Assembly (NCBI GenBank): GCA_963736595.1
Contig: CAVTPG010000002.1
Coordinates: 310,001 to 374,000, forward strand
Direction of reading: 5' to 3'
Length of the DNA stretch: 64,000 nucleotides
Origin: Parapontixanthobacter sp963736595
Lineage (GTDB): Bacteria > Pseudomonadota > Alphaproteobacteria > Sphingomonadales > Sphingomonadaceae
Under the pieces are notes generated by a model. It did not search any database. It worked only from the letters and a program-made list of their open reading frames with translations, and had not been told where the DNA came from. The position numbers and the translations under genes are program-made. Shown piece after piece: positions 52,850-61,164 of the stretch (positions within the stretch are counted from its first letter, which is position 1; every line of letters starts with the position of its first letter).

Positions 52850-52975
52850 CTAGTCTCCCATCCGCACGACAGTGATCGCGTAAAACAGAACGACGAAAAA
52901 CAAGAGAATGCCGCCGATGACCCAATTGCGGCTTTTGCGGCGCGCTTTGAATTCGCGTTCTTCATCGGGTGTCAT
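52850..52975 (-). CDS. Small membrane protein of the cox operon (CoxF-like)
   Basis: A 41-residue ORF, too short for most ORF callers, reads MTPDEEREFKARRKSRNWVIGG then a single membrane helix ILLFFVVLFYAITVVRMGD. The charged N-terminus, one helix, and its position between ctaB and ctaG match the small CoxF-type protein seen in other alphaproteobacterial cox operons. Its ATG overlaps the ctaB stop (ATGA), and it ends 5 bases before ctaG. Confidence 0.8.
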   Translation of the reverse strand: MTPDEEREFKARRKSRNWVIGGILLFFVVLFYAITVVRMGD

Positions 52976-53904
52976 GCGCTTACTCCGGGTATCGGCCAGT
53001 TTTGATAAGCAGCAATCCGGTCGAGCACCAGCACGCCGAACAGCGCAAACAGATAGACTATGCTGAATGCGAACAACCGCTTTTCCTCGGCCATTTTATC
53101 ACCCTCGACCGCTTCACGGCGAACGACCGGCACGGACAGGGCAAGGAACACAAGCGACAGGATCAGCGCCGAGACGCCGTAAATCGCGCCGGTTCCACCA
53201 ATCAGCCACGGCGCAATGGCGATCGGGACCAGCAAGGCCGCATAAGCAAAAATCTGGCGGCGGGTCGATTTCTCGCCTTTGACGACCGGCATCATGGGAA
53301 TGCCGACTTTCGCGTAATCCGACTTTACGAACAGGGCGAGCGCCCAGAAATGCGGCGGCGTCCAGAAGAAGATGATCGCGAATAGCAGGATCGGCATGGC
53401 AGTAATCTCGCCCGTGACAGCGATCCAACCGATCAGCGGGGGAAATGCGCCAGCACCGCCGCCGATCACGATGTTCTGCGGCGTGCGCGGCTTCAGCCAG
53501 ATCGTGTAGATCACAGCGTAGTAGATAATTGAAAACGCCAGAATGGCGGCGGCGAGCCAGCCGATGGCCAGCCCCATAATCACCACCGACGCGCCGCATA
53601 ACAGAATGCCGAAATCGCGCGCATCCGTGCCCTGCATTCGTCCGCTTGGCAAAGGCCGCCGCGCAGTGCGCTTCATTCCGGCATCGAGATCGGCTTCCCA
53701 CCAATGGTTCAACGCCGCGGCACCACCTGCGCCCAAGGCAATGCACAGGATTGCGGTAAAAGCCAGCACCGGATGCAGATTGCCCGGCGCTGCCAAGAGC
53801 CCGCAAATGCCGGTGAATATGACCAGCGTGATGACGCGCGGCTTGGTCAGCGCATAGAAATCGCGCCAGTTCGCCGGAAGATGTTGCGTGGTTGCAGTGG
53901 TCAT
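52972..53904 (-). CDS. ctaB: Protoheme IX farnesyltransferase (heme O synthase)
   Basis: CtaB puts a farnesyl group on heme b, giving heme O for the oxidase. Start MTTATTQHLPANWRDFYALTKPRVITLVIFTGICGLL at 53904 gives 310 residues and nine membrane helices. The Asp-rich motif is NHWWEADLDAGMKRTARRPLPSG, and the second is FFWTPPHFWALALFVKSDYAKVGIPMMPVVKG. It is in the cox operon, upstream of the CoxF-like gene. Confidence 0.97.
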   Translation of the reverse strand: MTTATTQHLPANWRDFYALTKPRVITLVIFTGICGLLAAPGNLHPVLAFTAILCIALGAGGAAALNHWWEADLDAGMKRTARRPLPSGRMQGTDARDFGILLCGASVVIMGLAIGWLAAAILAFSIIYYAVIYTIWLKPRTPQNIVIGGGAGAFPPLIGWIAVTGEITAMPILLFAIIFFWTPPHFWALALFVKSDYAKVGIPMMPVVKGEKSTRRQIFAYAALLVPIAIAPWLIGGTGAIYGVSALILSLVFLALSVPVVRREAVEGDKMAEEKRLFAFSIVYLFALFGVLVLDRIAAYQNWPIPGVSA

Positions 53905-54015
53905 AATGTGCTTTGTTCGGTTTCTTGGCAAAGAGGCGCAGCTTTCGCCGCGCCCCCTTGTTTGTATCTCATCAGTCTATCGGATGCAGGACGCCTGCAC
54001 CCTTACCGGTCGATC

Positions 54016-55749
54016 TTACGCAGTCGCGGGTTTGCCATCTTCTGCGGGCAGGTGATTGTGATAATCGTGATGATCCTCGATTACCGGCAATGTTTCGAAC
54101 TGGTGATAAGGCGGCGGGCTGGACAAGGTCCATTCCAGCGTCGTTGCACCTTCACCCCAGTAATTGTCCTCGGCCCGCTTACCCGCGATCAGCGCATAGG
54201 CGGTGTTCACGAAGAAGATCACCATCGATGCGGCCATCACCATGTAACCGTAAGTCGAAATCTCGTTCCAGAACGTATGCGCTACGGAATAGTCGGGAAT
54301 CCGACGCGGCATTCCCTGCATTCCTAAGAAGTGCTGCGGGAAGAAGATGATATTCACGCCGATGAAAAACACCCAGAAGTGCAGATGCGCCAGAAATTCA
54401 CTGTGCCAGCGGCCGCTGATCTTCGGGAACCAGTAATACCAGCCCGCGAACAGCGAGAAGACCGCACCCATCGACAGGACGTAATGGAAATGCGCGACCA
54501 CATAATAGGTGTCGTGCAGATTATCGTCGATCCCGCCATTGGCCAGCACAACGCCAGTTACACCGCCAACAGTGAACAGGAAGATAAAGCCCAAGGCCCA
54601 GACCATCGGAGATTTGAACTCGACGCTGCCGCCCCACATCGTGGCGACCCAGCTGAATATCTTCACCCCGGTCGGAACCGCGATAACCATCGTGGCCGCC
54701 GTGAAATACATCTTCGTATTCACGTCTAGACCGACAGTGTACATATGGTGCGCCCAGACGATGAAGCCAACGACGCCGATTGCGACCATCGCATAAGCCA
54801 TGCCGAGATAGCCGAACACGGGCTTGCGGCTAAAGGTCGCGACAATCTGGCTGACCATGCCAAAGCCCGGCAAGATCATGATGTACACTTCGGGGTGGCC
54901 GAAGAACCAGAACAAATGCTGGTAAAGCACTGGATCGCCGCCGCCCGACGCATCGAAGAAAGTCGTGCCGAAATTGCGGTCGGTCAGCAGCATGGTGATC
55001 GCTGCGGCAAGAACTGGTAGCGCCAACAGCAACAGGAATGCAGTAACCAGCACCGACCATACGAATAGCGGCATTTTATGCAGGGTCATGCCCGGCGCGC
55101 GCATATTGAAAATGGTCGTGATGAAGTTGGTTGCGCCCAAAATCGAGCCTGCGCCCGCAAGGTGCAGCGAGAAAATCGCGAAATCGACCGCTGGTCCCGG
55201 CGAACCGATAGCCGATGACAAAGGTGCATAGACTGTCCAGCCCGTTCCTGCGCCCAGCGACCCGTCGAGCGTGCCCGGCACGAACATCGAGAAGACCAGC
55301 GACAGGAAACCTGCGACCGTCAGCCAGAACGAAATATTGTTCATCCGTGGGAAGGCCATGTCTGGCGCGCCGATCATCAGCGGCACGAACCAGTTACCGA
55401 AACCGCCGATCATAGCTGGCATAACCATGAAGAAAACCATGATGAGGCCATGTGCCGTGATCAGCACGTTCCACATATGCAGATTGGCATTGACCGAGGC
55501 TTCGCCGCCCATGAAATCGACCATCGCGCCAAGATGCTGAATGCCCGGCTCGGCCAGTTCCATCCGCATGACGCCGGAAATCGCGCCACCGATGATACCC
55601 GCCATGATCGCGAAGATCAGATAAAGAGTGCCGATGTCCTTGTGATTGGTGGACATGAACCAGCGCGCGAAAAAGCTCGGCTTGTGATCGGCATGATCAT
55701 GCGCGTGGTCATCGGTATGAGCCTGAAAACTGTCAGCTGTCGTCGCCAT
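54016..55749 (-). CDS. ctaD: Cytochrome c oxidase subunit I
   Basis: Catalytic subunit of aa3-type oxidase. The 577-residue product has 12 membrane helices. Recognisable motifs are WFMSTNHKDIGTLYLIFA near the N-terminus, HGLIMVFFMVMPAMIGGFGNWFVPLMIGAPDMAFPRMNNISFWL, FWFFGHPEVYIMILPGFGMVSQI (CuB His and Tyr), VWAHHMYTVGLDV (CuB His pair), and DTYYVVAHFHYVLSMGAVF (heme a3 and heme a His). The D and K channel residues appear to be of the A1 type. It follows ctaC by 27 bases. Confidence 0.98.
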   Translation of the reverse strand: MATTADSFQAHTDDHAHDHADHKPSFFARWFMSTNHKDIGTLYLIFAIMAGIIGGAISGVMRMELAEPGIQHLGAMVDFMGGEASVNANLHMWNVLITAHGLIMVFFMVMPAMIGGFGNWFVPLMIGAPDMAFPRMNNISFWLTVAGFLSLVFSMFVPGTLDGSLGAGTGWTVYAPLSSAIGSPGPAVDFAIFSLHLAGAGSILGATNFITTIFNMRAPGMTLHKMPLFVWSVLVTAFLLLLALPVLAAAITMLLTDRNFGTTFFDASGGGDPVLYQHLFWFFGHPEVYIMILPGFGMVSQIVATFSRKPVFGYLGMAYAMVAIGVVGFIVWAHHMYTVGLDVNTKMYFTAATMVIAVPTGVKIFSWVATMWGGSVEFKSPMVWALGFIFLFTVGGVTGVVLANGGIDDNLHDTYYVVAHFHYVLSMGAVFSLFAGWYYWFPKISGRWHSEFLAHLHFWVFFIGVNIIFFPQHFLGMQGMPRRIPDYSVAHTFWNEISTYGYMVMAASMVIFFVNTAYALIAGKRAEDNYWGEGATTLEWTLSSPPPYHQFETLPVIEDHHDYHNHLPAEDGKPATA

Positions 55750-55776
55750 GTATCGTGTCTCTTCTATCGGTATCTA

Positions 55777-56874
55777 TCAGGAGCGGACGGCGGAACGCGC
55801 CGCTGCTGCTACGGTATCGACTTGCTCATCGACGTCGGACTCTTCGCTGCCCGTTTCATTTTCGTTGTCTGCGTCGGCATCCGCGTCACTCGCGTCAGCC
55901 TCGACCACTTCGGCTTCTGCGCCGCCATCCAGCGAACCGCCTTGCGCCAGCACCCACTGCTCCCACTGCTCGCGCGGCAGGGCTTCGACCGTGATCGGCA
56001 TATAAGCGTGACGCGCGCCGCACAATTCGGAACATTGTCCGTAATAAATGCCTGGCTCTTCGATGGTCATCAAACGCTCGTTCAAGCGACCGGGAATGGC
56101 ATCCAGCTTGAACCAGAGCGATGGCACGGCAAATGAATGGATCACATCGGCAGCAGTCGTTTGCAAACGAATCGGCACACCGACCGGCAGGACCAGACGG
56201 TTATCCACTTCTAACAGCGCAGGGAAACCTTTGGCCTCCGCCTCGTCTTCCGGCATCATGTTCGAGATTACCTCGAAATCACCATGATCGGGGAACGAAT
56301 AGGTCCAGTACCACTGATAACCGGTCGCCTTCACTGTAATCGCATCGGCGGGTGGTGCTTCATACTGGCTGGCCAGCAAGCGGATCGAGGGAATCGCGAT
56401 CACCAGCAGGATCAATGCCGGAACCACCGTCCACACGACTTCGATCAGCGTGTTATGCGTGGTGCGCGAGGGTGTCGGATTGGCTTTCTTGTTATAGCGC
56501 ACGATCACCCACAGCAGCAGGCCCAGCACGAACAGGCTGATGGCCGTAATGATCGGCATCAAAATCGCATTGTGCATCCACAGCGCATATTTGCCGTCTT
56601 CGGAATATTGGTCCTGAAACCCAAGGCCACCCGGCTCAGGCTGTCCCTTGATCCATTCGGGGCCGAGCGGTGTATAACCTGCCGCATCGCTGCCTTCGGC
56701 TGCATCACCCTGCTCACCCGCACCGACCAGCGGTGACACATCGTTTTGCGGGGTCGTCGCATTCATATCCATCGGCTGCGTCTGGCGCGCGTCGACTTGC
56801 GCGATGGCCGCCTGCGGAGCCAGCGCCAAGAACATGGCAATGATCAGACTCGCGAGAAGTTTTGGCGATTTCAT
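55777..56874 (-). CDS. ctaC: Cytochrome c oxidase subunit II
   Basis: Subunit II carries CuA, which receives electrons from cytochrome c. Start MKSPKLLASLIIAMFLALAPQAAIAQ at 56874 is a signal peptide; the longer N-terminus upstream is rejected. Two membrane helices follow, then the cupredoxin domain with YQWYWTYSFPDHGDFEV and the CuA site QCSELCGARHAYMPI (two Cys, His, Met). The C-terminus after about residue 325 is a tail of acidic, low-complexity sequence (DASDADADADNENETGSEE), unusual for the family core but seen in some sphingomonads. Confidence 0.97.
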   Translation of the reverse strand: MKSPKLLASLIIAMFLALAPQAAIAQVDARQTQPMDMNATTPQNDVSPLVGAGEQGDAAEGSDAAGYTPLGPEWIKGQPEPGGLGFQDQYSEDGKYALWMHNAILMPIITAISLFVLGLLLWVIVRYNKKANPTPSRTTHNTLIEVVWTVVPALILLVIAIPSIRLLASQYEAPPADAITVKATGYQWYWTYSFPDHGDFEVISNMMPEDEAEAKGFPALLEVDNRLVLPVGVPIRLQTTAADVIHSFAVPSLWFKLDAIPGRLNERLMTIEEPGIYYGQCSELCGARHAYMPITVEALPREQWEQWVLAQGGSLDGGAEAEVVEADASDADADADNENETGSEESDVDEQVDTVAAAARSAVRS

Positions 56875-57114
56875 TGGCCCGGAAGTTCCCATTGTTGTTC
56901 GCACGACAAGCACGATGCCCCTATTAAAACCCCTGATTCCTGCCGACGCGACCACCATAGCGGCGCGCAAATTTCGACCGGTATCAGGATTTATGGTCCG
57001 GCCTATACGCGCGCTTGCCCGCAGCCTCAAGCGGTTCTAGGAGAAAAATCCGCAACCAATGTTGCATCCGTTTCACGCTGCCTGCCACTTACAAACTTAT
57101 GTTATAGGATTTCG

Positions 57115-57696
57115 ATGACCGACGAGGACGTAATCAAGGAGTTTCGCGATAGCGATGCTTTGCTGGAAGGACACTTTAAACTTTCATCGGGACGCCACAG
57201 CACGCACTATCTGCAATGCGCCCGCGTGTTGATGGAGCCGATGCGGGCGGCACGGCTGGCCTCGGCACTGGTCGCAAAGCTGCCGCGCGAATTGCGCCAG
57301 TCCATCGACAAGGTCATTTCTCCGGCGATGGGCGGTCTGATCATCGGGCATGAGATGGGCCGCGCTCTGGGCAAGGAAGCGATTTTTCTCGAACGCCCCA
57401 CTGGCACGTTCGAATTGCGGCGCGGGTTTACCATCGCGCCGGGCGAAAAACTGCTGATGGTCGAGGATGTCGTGACCACGGGCCTCTCCAGCCGCGAAGC
57501 GATTGCCGCAGCGCAGGCAGCGGGCGGCGAAGTCGTCGCCGAAGTCGCACTCGTTGATCGCACCGGCGGAGATGAGGATCTCGGCGTGCCGCTGCATTCG
57601 CTGATTGCCTTGAACTTCCCGACTTTTGCCGAAGACGAAGTGCCCGACGATCTGGCGGCGATTCCCGTTACCAAGCCGGGCAGCCGCAAAGCGTGA
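57115..57696 (+). CDS. pyrE: Orotate phosphoribosyltransferase
   Basis: PyrE adds PRPP to orotate in pyrimidine synthesis. Start MTDEDVIKEFRDSDALLEGHFKLSSGRHSTHYLQCA at 57115; 193 residues. The PRPP motif is LLMVEDVVTTGLSSREAI (VEDVxTTG). HFKLSSGRHS is the family's substrate-loop signature. It lies divergent from ctaC, 240 bases away. Its stop overlaps pdxJ, and it begins a long plus-strand operon. Confidence 0.97.
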   Translation: MTDEDVIKEFRDSDALLEGHFKLSSGRHSTHYLQCARVLMEPMRAARLASALVAKLPRELRQSIDKVISPAMGGLIIGHEMGRALGKEAIFLERPTGTFELRRGFTIAPGEKLLMVEDVVTTGLSSREAIAAAQAAGGEVVAEVALVDRTGGDEDLGVPLHSLIALNFPTFAEDEVPDDLAAIPVTKPGSRKA

Positions 57697-58460
57697 GCGG
57701 AGCGCAAGTCAGCACTCTGCGTCCCGACAAGCTCAGGCTGGGCGTCAATATCGATCACGTGGCGACCATTCGCAACGCGCGCGGCGGCGATCATCCCGAT
57801 CCGGTGCGCGCAGCGCAGATTGTGGCAAGCGTTGGCGGCGATGGCATCACTGCGCATTTGCGCGAAGACCGCCGCCATATTCGCGATGCCGACCTGCGCC
57901 GTATTCAGGAAGCGACCAATTTGCCGCTAAATCTGGAAATGGCAGCAACGCAGGAAATGCTGGACATTGCGCTGCGCCATAAACCGCACGCGGCCTGTAT
58001 CGTGCCGGAAAAGCGGGAAGAGCGCACGACCGAAGGCGGGCTGGATGCAGCGGGCCTCGACAATCAGCTTGCGCCAATCGTCACCAGTCTGGTGGATGGC
58101 GGCATCCGCGTCAGCCTGTTTATCGAAGCTCAGGAACGCCAGTTGGACGCGGCGATCAGACTGGGCGCGCAAGTGGTGGAATTCCACACCGGCGAATATG
58201 CCCACGCATTTCTGGACGGTGATGCCGAGCGGATCGCCAGCGAATTGAAGCGCATTGCCGATATGTCGGCATTGGCCGTTAAAAATGGCATTGAACCGCA
58301 CGCCGGCCACGGACTGACATATGAGAATGTGCAACCGATTGCTGCCATTCCGCAACTCGCCGAACTCAACATCGGACATTATCTGGTCGGTGAAGCGGTG
58401 TTTGTGGGCCTGGAAAATGCGGTGCGCCGGATGCGCGAGTTGATGGACGATGCGCGGTGA
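57693..58460 (+). CDS. pdxJ: Pyridoxine 5'-phosphate synthase
   Basis: PdxJ joins 1-deoxyxylulose 5-phosphate and aminoacetone phosphate to make pyridoxine phosphate. GTG 57693 overlaps the pyrE stop. The 255-residue TIM barrel has LRLGVNIDHVATIRNARGGDHPDPVRAA, EDRRHIRDADL, NLEMAATQEMLDIAL, CIVPEKREERTTEGGLD and GHGLTYENVQPIA, all family signatures. Normal length, intact. Confidence 0.98.
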   Translation: MSGAQVSTLRPDKLRLGVNIDHVATIRNARGGDHPDPVRAAQIVASVGGDGITAHLREDRRHIRDADLRRIQEATNLPLNLEMAATQEMLDIALRHKPHAACIVPEKREERTTEGGLDAAGLDNQLAPIVTSLVDGGIRVSLFIEAQERQLDAAIRLGAQVVEFHTGEYAHAFLDGDAERIASELKRIADMSALAVKNGIEPHAGHGLTYENVQPIAAIPQLAELNIGHYLVGEAVFVGLENAVRRMRELMDDAR

Positions 58461-58729
58461 GCGAGGCTTCGCTGACCAATAAGCAGAAATGGCTTTATAT
58501 AGCGGCGGCGATACCGTTTCTGCTGAGCCTCGGTTTTGCGGGATATGCGCTGAATTCCGGCGCGCTGGTTGCGTTCGGCGTCGCGTGGCCGCTGCTGCAA
58601 ATGTTCGGCTACTACTCGACGCTGAAAATGGCCAAAGGCGAAGTCACGCATCCGCTCGTCACTTCGCAAATCCTGCTGCATTTTATGGTCCTTATACTGC
58701 TCGCGGCGATTTTAGGGAAAGCGCTGTGA
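58457..58729 (+). CDS. Small membrane protein of unknown function
   Basis: A 90-residue protein from GTG 58457 (overlapping pdxJ) with three hydrophobic segments: WLYIAAAIPFLLSLGFAGYAL, ALVAFGVAWPLLQMFGYY and ILLHFMVLILLAAILG. I recognise no family. It overlaps acpS, so it is part of the pyrE-pdxJ-acpS-lepB operon. Confidence 0.7.
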   Translation: MSEASLTNKQKWLYIAAAIPFLLSLGFAGYALNSGALVAFGVAWPLLQMFGYYSTLKMAKGEVTHPLVTSQILLHFMVLILLAAILGKAL

Positions 58730-59130
58730 TTATCGGGCTGGGTTCCGACCTGTGCAATATAGAGCGAATTCAGAACTCGCTCGACCGGTTCGGAACACGG
58801 TTCGAAAACCGCGTGTTCACCGACATCGAGCGCGCGAAGGCACAGCGGCGCCCCTTCACCATCGCCGGAACTTACGCCAAGCGGTTCGCCGCCAAAGAAG
58901 CCTTTTCCAAAGCTGTCGGAACAGGTTTCAAACGCGGCGTCTTCATGAAGGATATCGGTGTGGTCAATGCAAAGTCGGGCGCGCCGACGCTGGCGCTGAC
59001 CGGCGGCGCTGCAAAGCGGCTTGCGGAATTGACGCCACAGGGCCATGACGCCACTATTCATCTGACTCTCACCGACGATCATCCATGGGCGCAGGCCTTT
59101 GTGATCATCGAAGCGTATCCGAAACCGTAG
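58726..59130 (+). CDS. acpS: Holo-[acyl-carrier-protein] synthase
   Basis: AcpS transfers the 4'-phosphopantetheine group of CoA onto apo-ACP. GTG 58726 starts VIIGLGSDLCNIERIQNSLDRFG with the Mg2+ ligand Asp (GSDLCNIERI), and AGTYAKRFAAKEAFSKAVGTGF holds the catalytic Glu and Lys (FAAKEA). 134 residues, normal. It is 6 bases from lepB. Confidence 0.97.
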   Translation: MIIGLGSDLCNIERIQNSLDRFGTRFENRVFTDIERAKAQRRPFTIAGTYAKRFAAKEAFSKAVGTGFKRGVFMKDIGVVNAKSGAPTLALTGGAAKRLAELTPQGHDATIHLTLTDDHPWAQAFVIIEAYPKP

Positions 59131-59135
59131 AAATT

Positions 59136-60050
59136 ATGACGACCGGCAACCCGACTGTGACCGAAAAACGCAATTCCGACACCGAAGAAACATCCAATTC
59201 AATCAATTGGTGGGTGGAGCTGCGCGGCCTTGCGCTGATGCTGCTGGCGGTGATGGGCTTCCACAGTTTCGTCGCCAAGCCGTTCTACATCCCCAGCGAA
59301 TCCATGTTGCCCTCGCTGATGGTGGGGGACCGCCTGATCGTCAGCAAATATCCGTATGGGTGGAGCTGGGCCTCGGTCTCGTTCCACCTGGCCCCGCGCG
59401 GCGACTGGCGCATCTTCGGCTCGACCCCGGAATATGGCGACATCGTCATTCCAACGCATCCCGAACGCGACGAGGATTATATCAAGCGCGTCGTCGCTTT
59501 GCCCGGCGATACTGTTGCGGTCGAAAACGGTCAGATTATTTTGAACGGCACACCAATCGCCCAGGAAGTCGAACCCGCCATACGCCTGCCCGTCGATCTT
59601 AACGCACCATGCGAGCCGGGCACCTACCCCGGAATGCGCGTGCGCCAGCCATCGGGCGAGATGGTATGCGAGATGCCGGTGCTGCGCGAAACCTTGCCGA
59701 ACGGAGCCAGCTATCTGGTTATTGACCATATTGAGAACCACCCGCTGGATAACCGCCCGGCGGTCACCGTGCCCGAAGGCCATGTCTTCGTGATGGGCGA
59801 CAATCGCGATCATTCGGCGGATAGCCGCGCACCTCTGGCCACGGTCGGCGGCGGACTTGGCGGTCCGGTTGCGCTGGAGAATATCGGCGGACGCGCGGAA
59901 TTTCTCACTTTCTCGCTCGACGGAACGACCAATCTCAATCCGATTTCATGGTTTACCTCGCTGCGTTCTGGCCGGTCATGGACCACCTTGCGCGCACCGC
60001 AAGTCGATCAGCCTGCGCAGGCCGCACCGCGCATTCAGGCGGCAGACTAA
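59136..60050 (+). CDS. lepB: Signal peptidase I
   Basis: LepB cleaves signal peptides on the periplasmic face. The 304-residue protein has one membrane helix near residues 30-48, then the catalytic Ser in YIPSESMLPSLMVGD and the catalytic Lys in YIKRVVALPGDTV. VFVMGDNRDHSADSRA is the third conserved box. It follows acpS, as in many alphaproteobacteria, but rnc and era, which usually follow, are not here; the next gene is an AI-2E-type permease. Confidence 0.96.
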   Translation: MTTGNPTVTEKRNSDTEETSNSINWWVELRGLALMLLAVMGFHSFVAKPFYIPSESMLPSLMVGDRLIVSKYPYGWSWASVSFHLAPRGDWRIFGSTPEYGDIVIPTHPERDEDYIKRVVALPGDTVAVENGQIILNGTPIAQEVEPAIRLPVDLNAPCEPGTYPGMRVRQPSGEMVCEMPVLRETLPNGASYLVIDHIENHPLDNRPAVTVPEGHVFVMGDNRDHSADSRAPLATVGGGLGGPVALENIGGRAEFLTFSLDGTTNLNPISWFTSLRSGRSWTTLRAPQVDQPAQAAPRIQAAD

Positions 60051-60053
60051 CCC

Positions 60054-61151
60054 TTGGCCCAAGACGGTTCCAAACCCGATAGCGAGATGGGGACCAGCCC
60101 TACCCGCATCGCCAATCCAGAGCTGAGATACGAAGCCGCCAAGGCTTTCGTATGGGCGGGCGTGATCGGCCTGTTCATACTGGCCGTCTATATCGCGCAA
60201 CCGCTGCTCGTCTTGTTCGGAGCGATGGTGTTTGCCGCGCTATTGGATGGCGGCGCACGGCTGCTCGGCCGCGTCATCCCGATCGGTCGGCAATGGCGCG
60301 TTGCGCTTGTGCTGGCTTTGGCCGTGGCATTTTTCGTCTGGCTCGGCCGATATGCCGGATCGCAAATTAGCCAGGAAGCCGCGCTGCTGCCTGAAATCGT
60401 GCTGGCCCAGGCGGAATATTTCGTCACCTGGCTGCAAAGCCAGGGCGTTGCCATCGATCAAGCGCAAGTGCAAAACTTGACCGGCACGATTATGTCGGGC
60501 GTTGGCACCATCACCAAAGCCATCGGCGGCTTGTTCGGCGGCTTTGCCACAATCATCCTCATCATCATTATCGGCATTTACGTCGCGCTGGAACCGATGC
60601 TGTATGAGCGCGGGATTGCATGGATGCTGCCCCGCCACCGCCGCGACGATTTTTATGTGACCGCCGAGCGTATGGGCTACACCATGCGCCGCCTGATGGC
60701 CGGGCGGCTGGTCGGCATGGTGTTTGAAGGGCTGTTCACTTACGCTCTGCTCGCTTGGTACGGAGTACCGATGGCCGCGTTACTGGCGATCCTCACCGGC
60801 TTGCTGGCCTTCGTTCCCAATCTTGGCGCATTTATTTCCGGTATCATCATGGTGCTGGTCGGATTTTCCGGCGGCGTGGAAATGGGGCTTTATACGGTCT
60901 TTGTTTATTTTCTCGTCCAGTCCTTCGATGGCTATGTCATCATCCCGCTGATCGCGCGCAAAACGGTCGATCTGGCTCCGGCGCTGGTGCTGGCGGCGCA
61001 GTTGATCATGGGAATATTGTTTGGCGTGCTGGGTCTGTTTCTGGCCGATCCGCTGCTCGCCATGCTGAAAGTTCTGCTGGAGCGCCGGTCGGAACATGGC
61101 GATGCCGAAACACAGGCGTCCAAGCCTGCCATCGAGCGAACCCAGGCCTAA
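60054..61151 (+). CDS. AI-2E family membrane transporter
   Basis: The 365-residue protein has seven to eight membrane helices in the AI-2E (TqsA/PerM) pattern, with AKAFVWAGVIGLFILAVYIAQPLLVLFGAMVFAALLDGG, the loop region MAGRLVGMVFEGLFTYALLAWYGVPMAALLAILTGLLAFVPNLGAFISG, and VQSFDGYVIIPLIARKTVDLAPALVL. Substrate not known; the family includes autoinducer-2 exporters and Na+/H+ antiporter-like proteins. Start is TTG 60054, 3 bases after lepB; ATG 60087 is an alternative. Confidence 0.9.
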   Translation: MAQDGSKPDSEMGTSPTRIANPELRYEAAKAFVWAGVIGLFILAVYIAQPLLVLFGAMVFAALLDGGARLLGRVIPIGRQWRVALVLALAVAFFVWLGRYAGSQISQEAALLPEIVLAQAEYFVTWLQSQGVAIDQAQVQNLTGTIMSGVGTITKAIGGLFGGFATIILIIIIGIYVALEPMLYERGIAWMLPRHRRDDFYVTAERMGYTMRRLMAGRLVGMVFEGLFTYALLAWYGVPMAALLAILTGLLAFVPNLGAFISGIIMVLVGFSGGVEMGLYTVFVYFLVQSFDGYVIIPLIARKTVDLAPALVLAAQLIMGILFGVLGLFLADPLLAMLKVLLERRSEHGDAETQASKPAIERTQA

Positions 61152-61164
61152 AGTCACACAGGTC

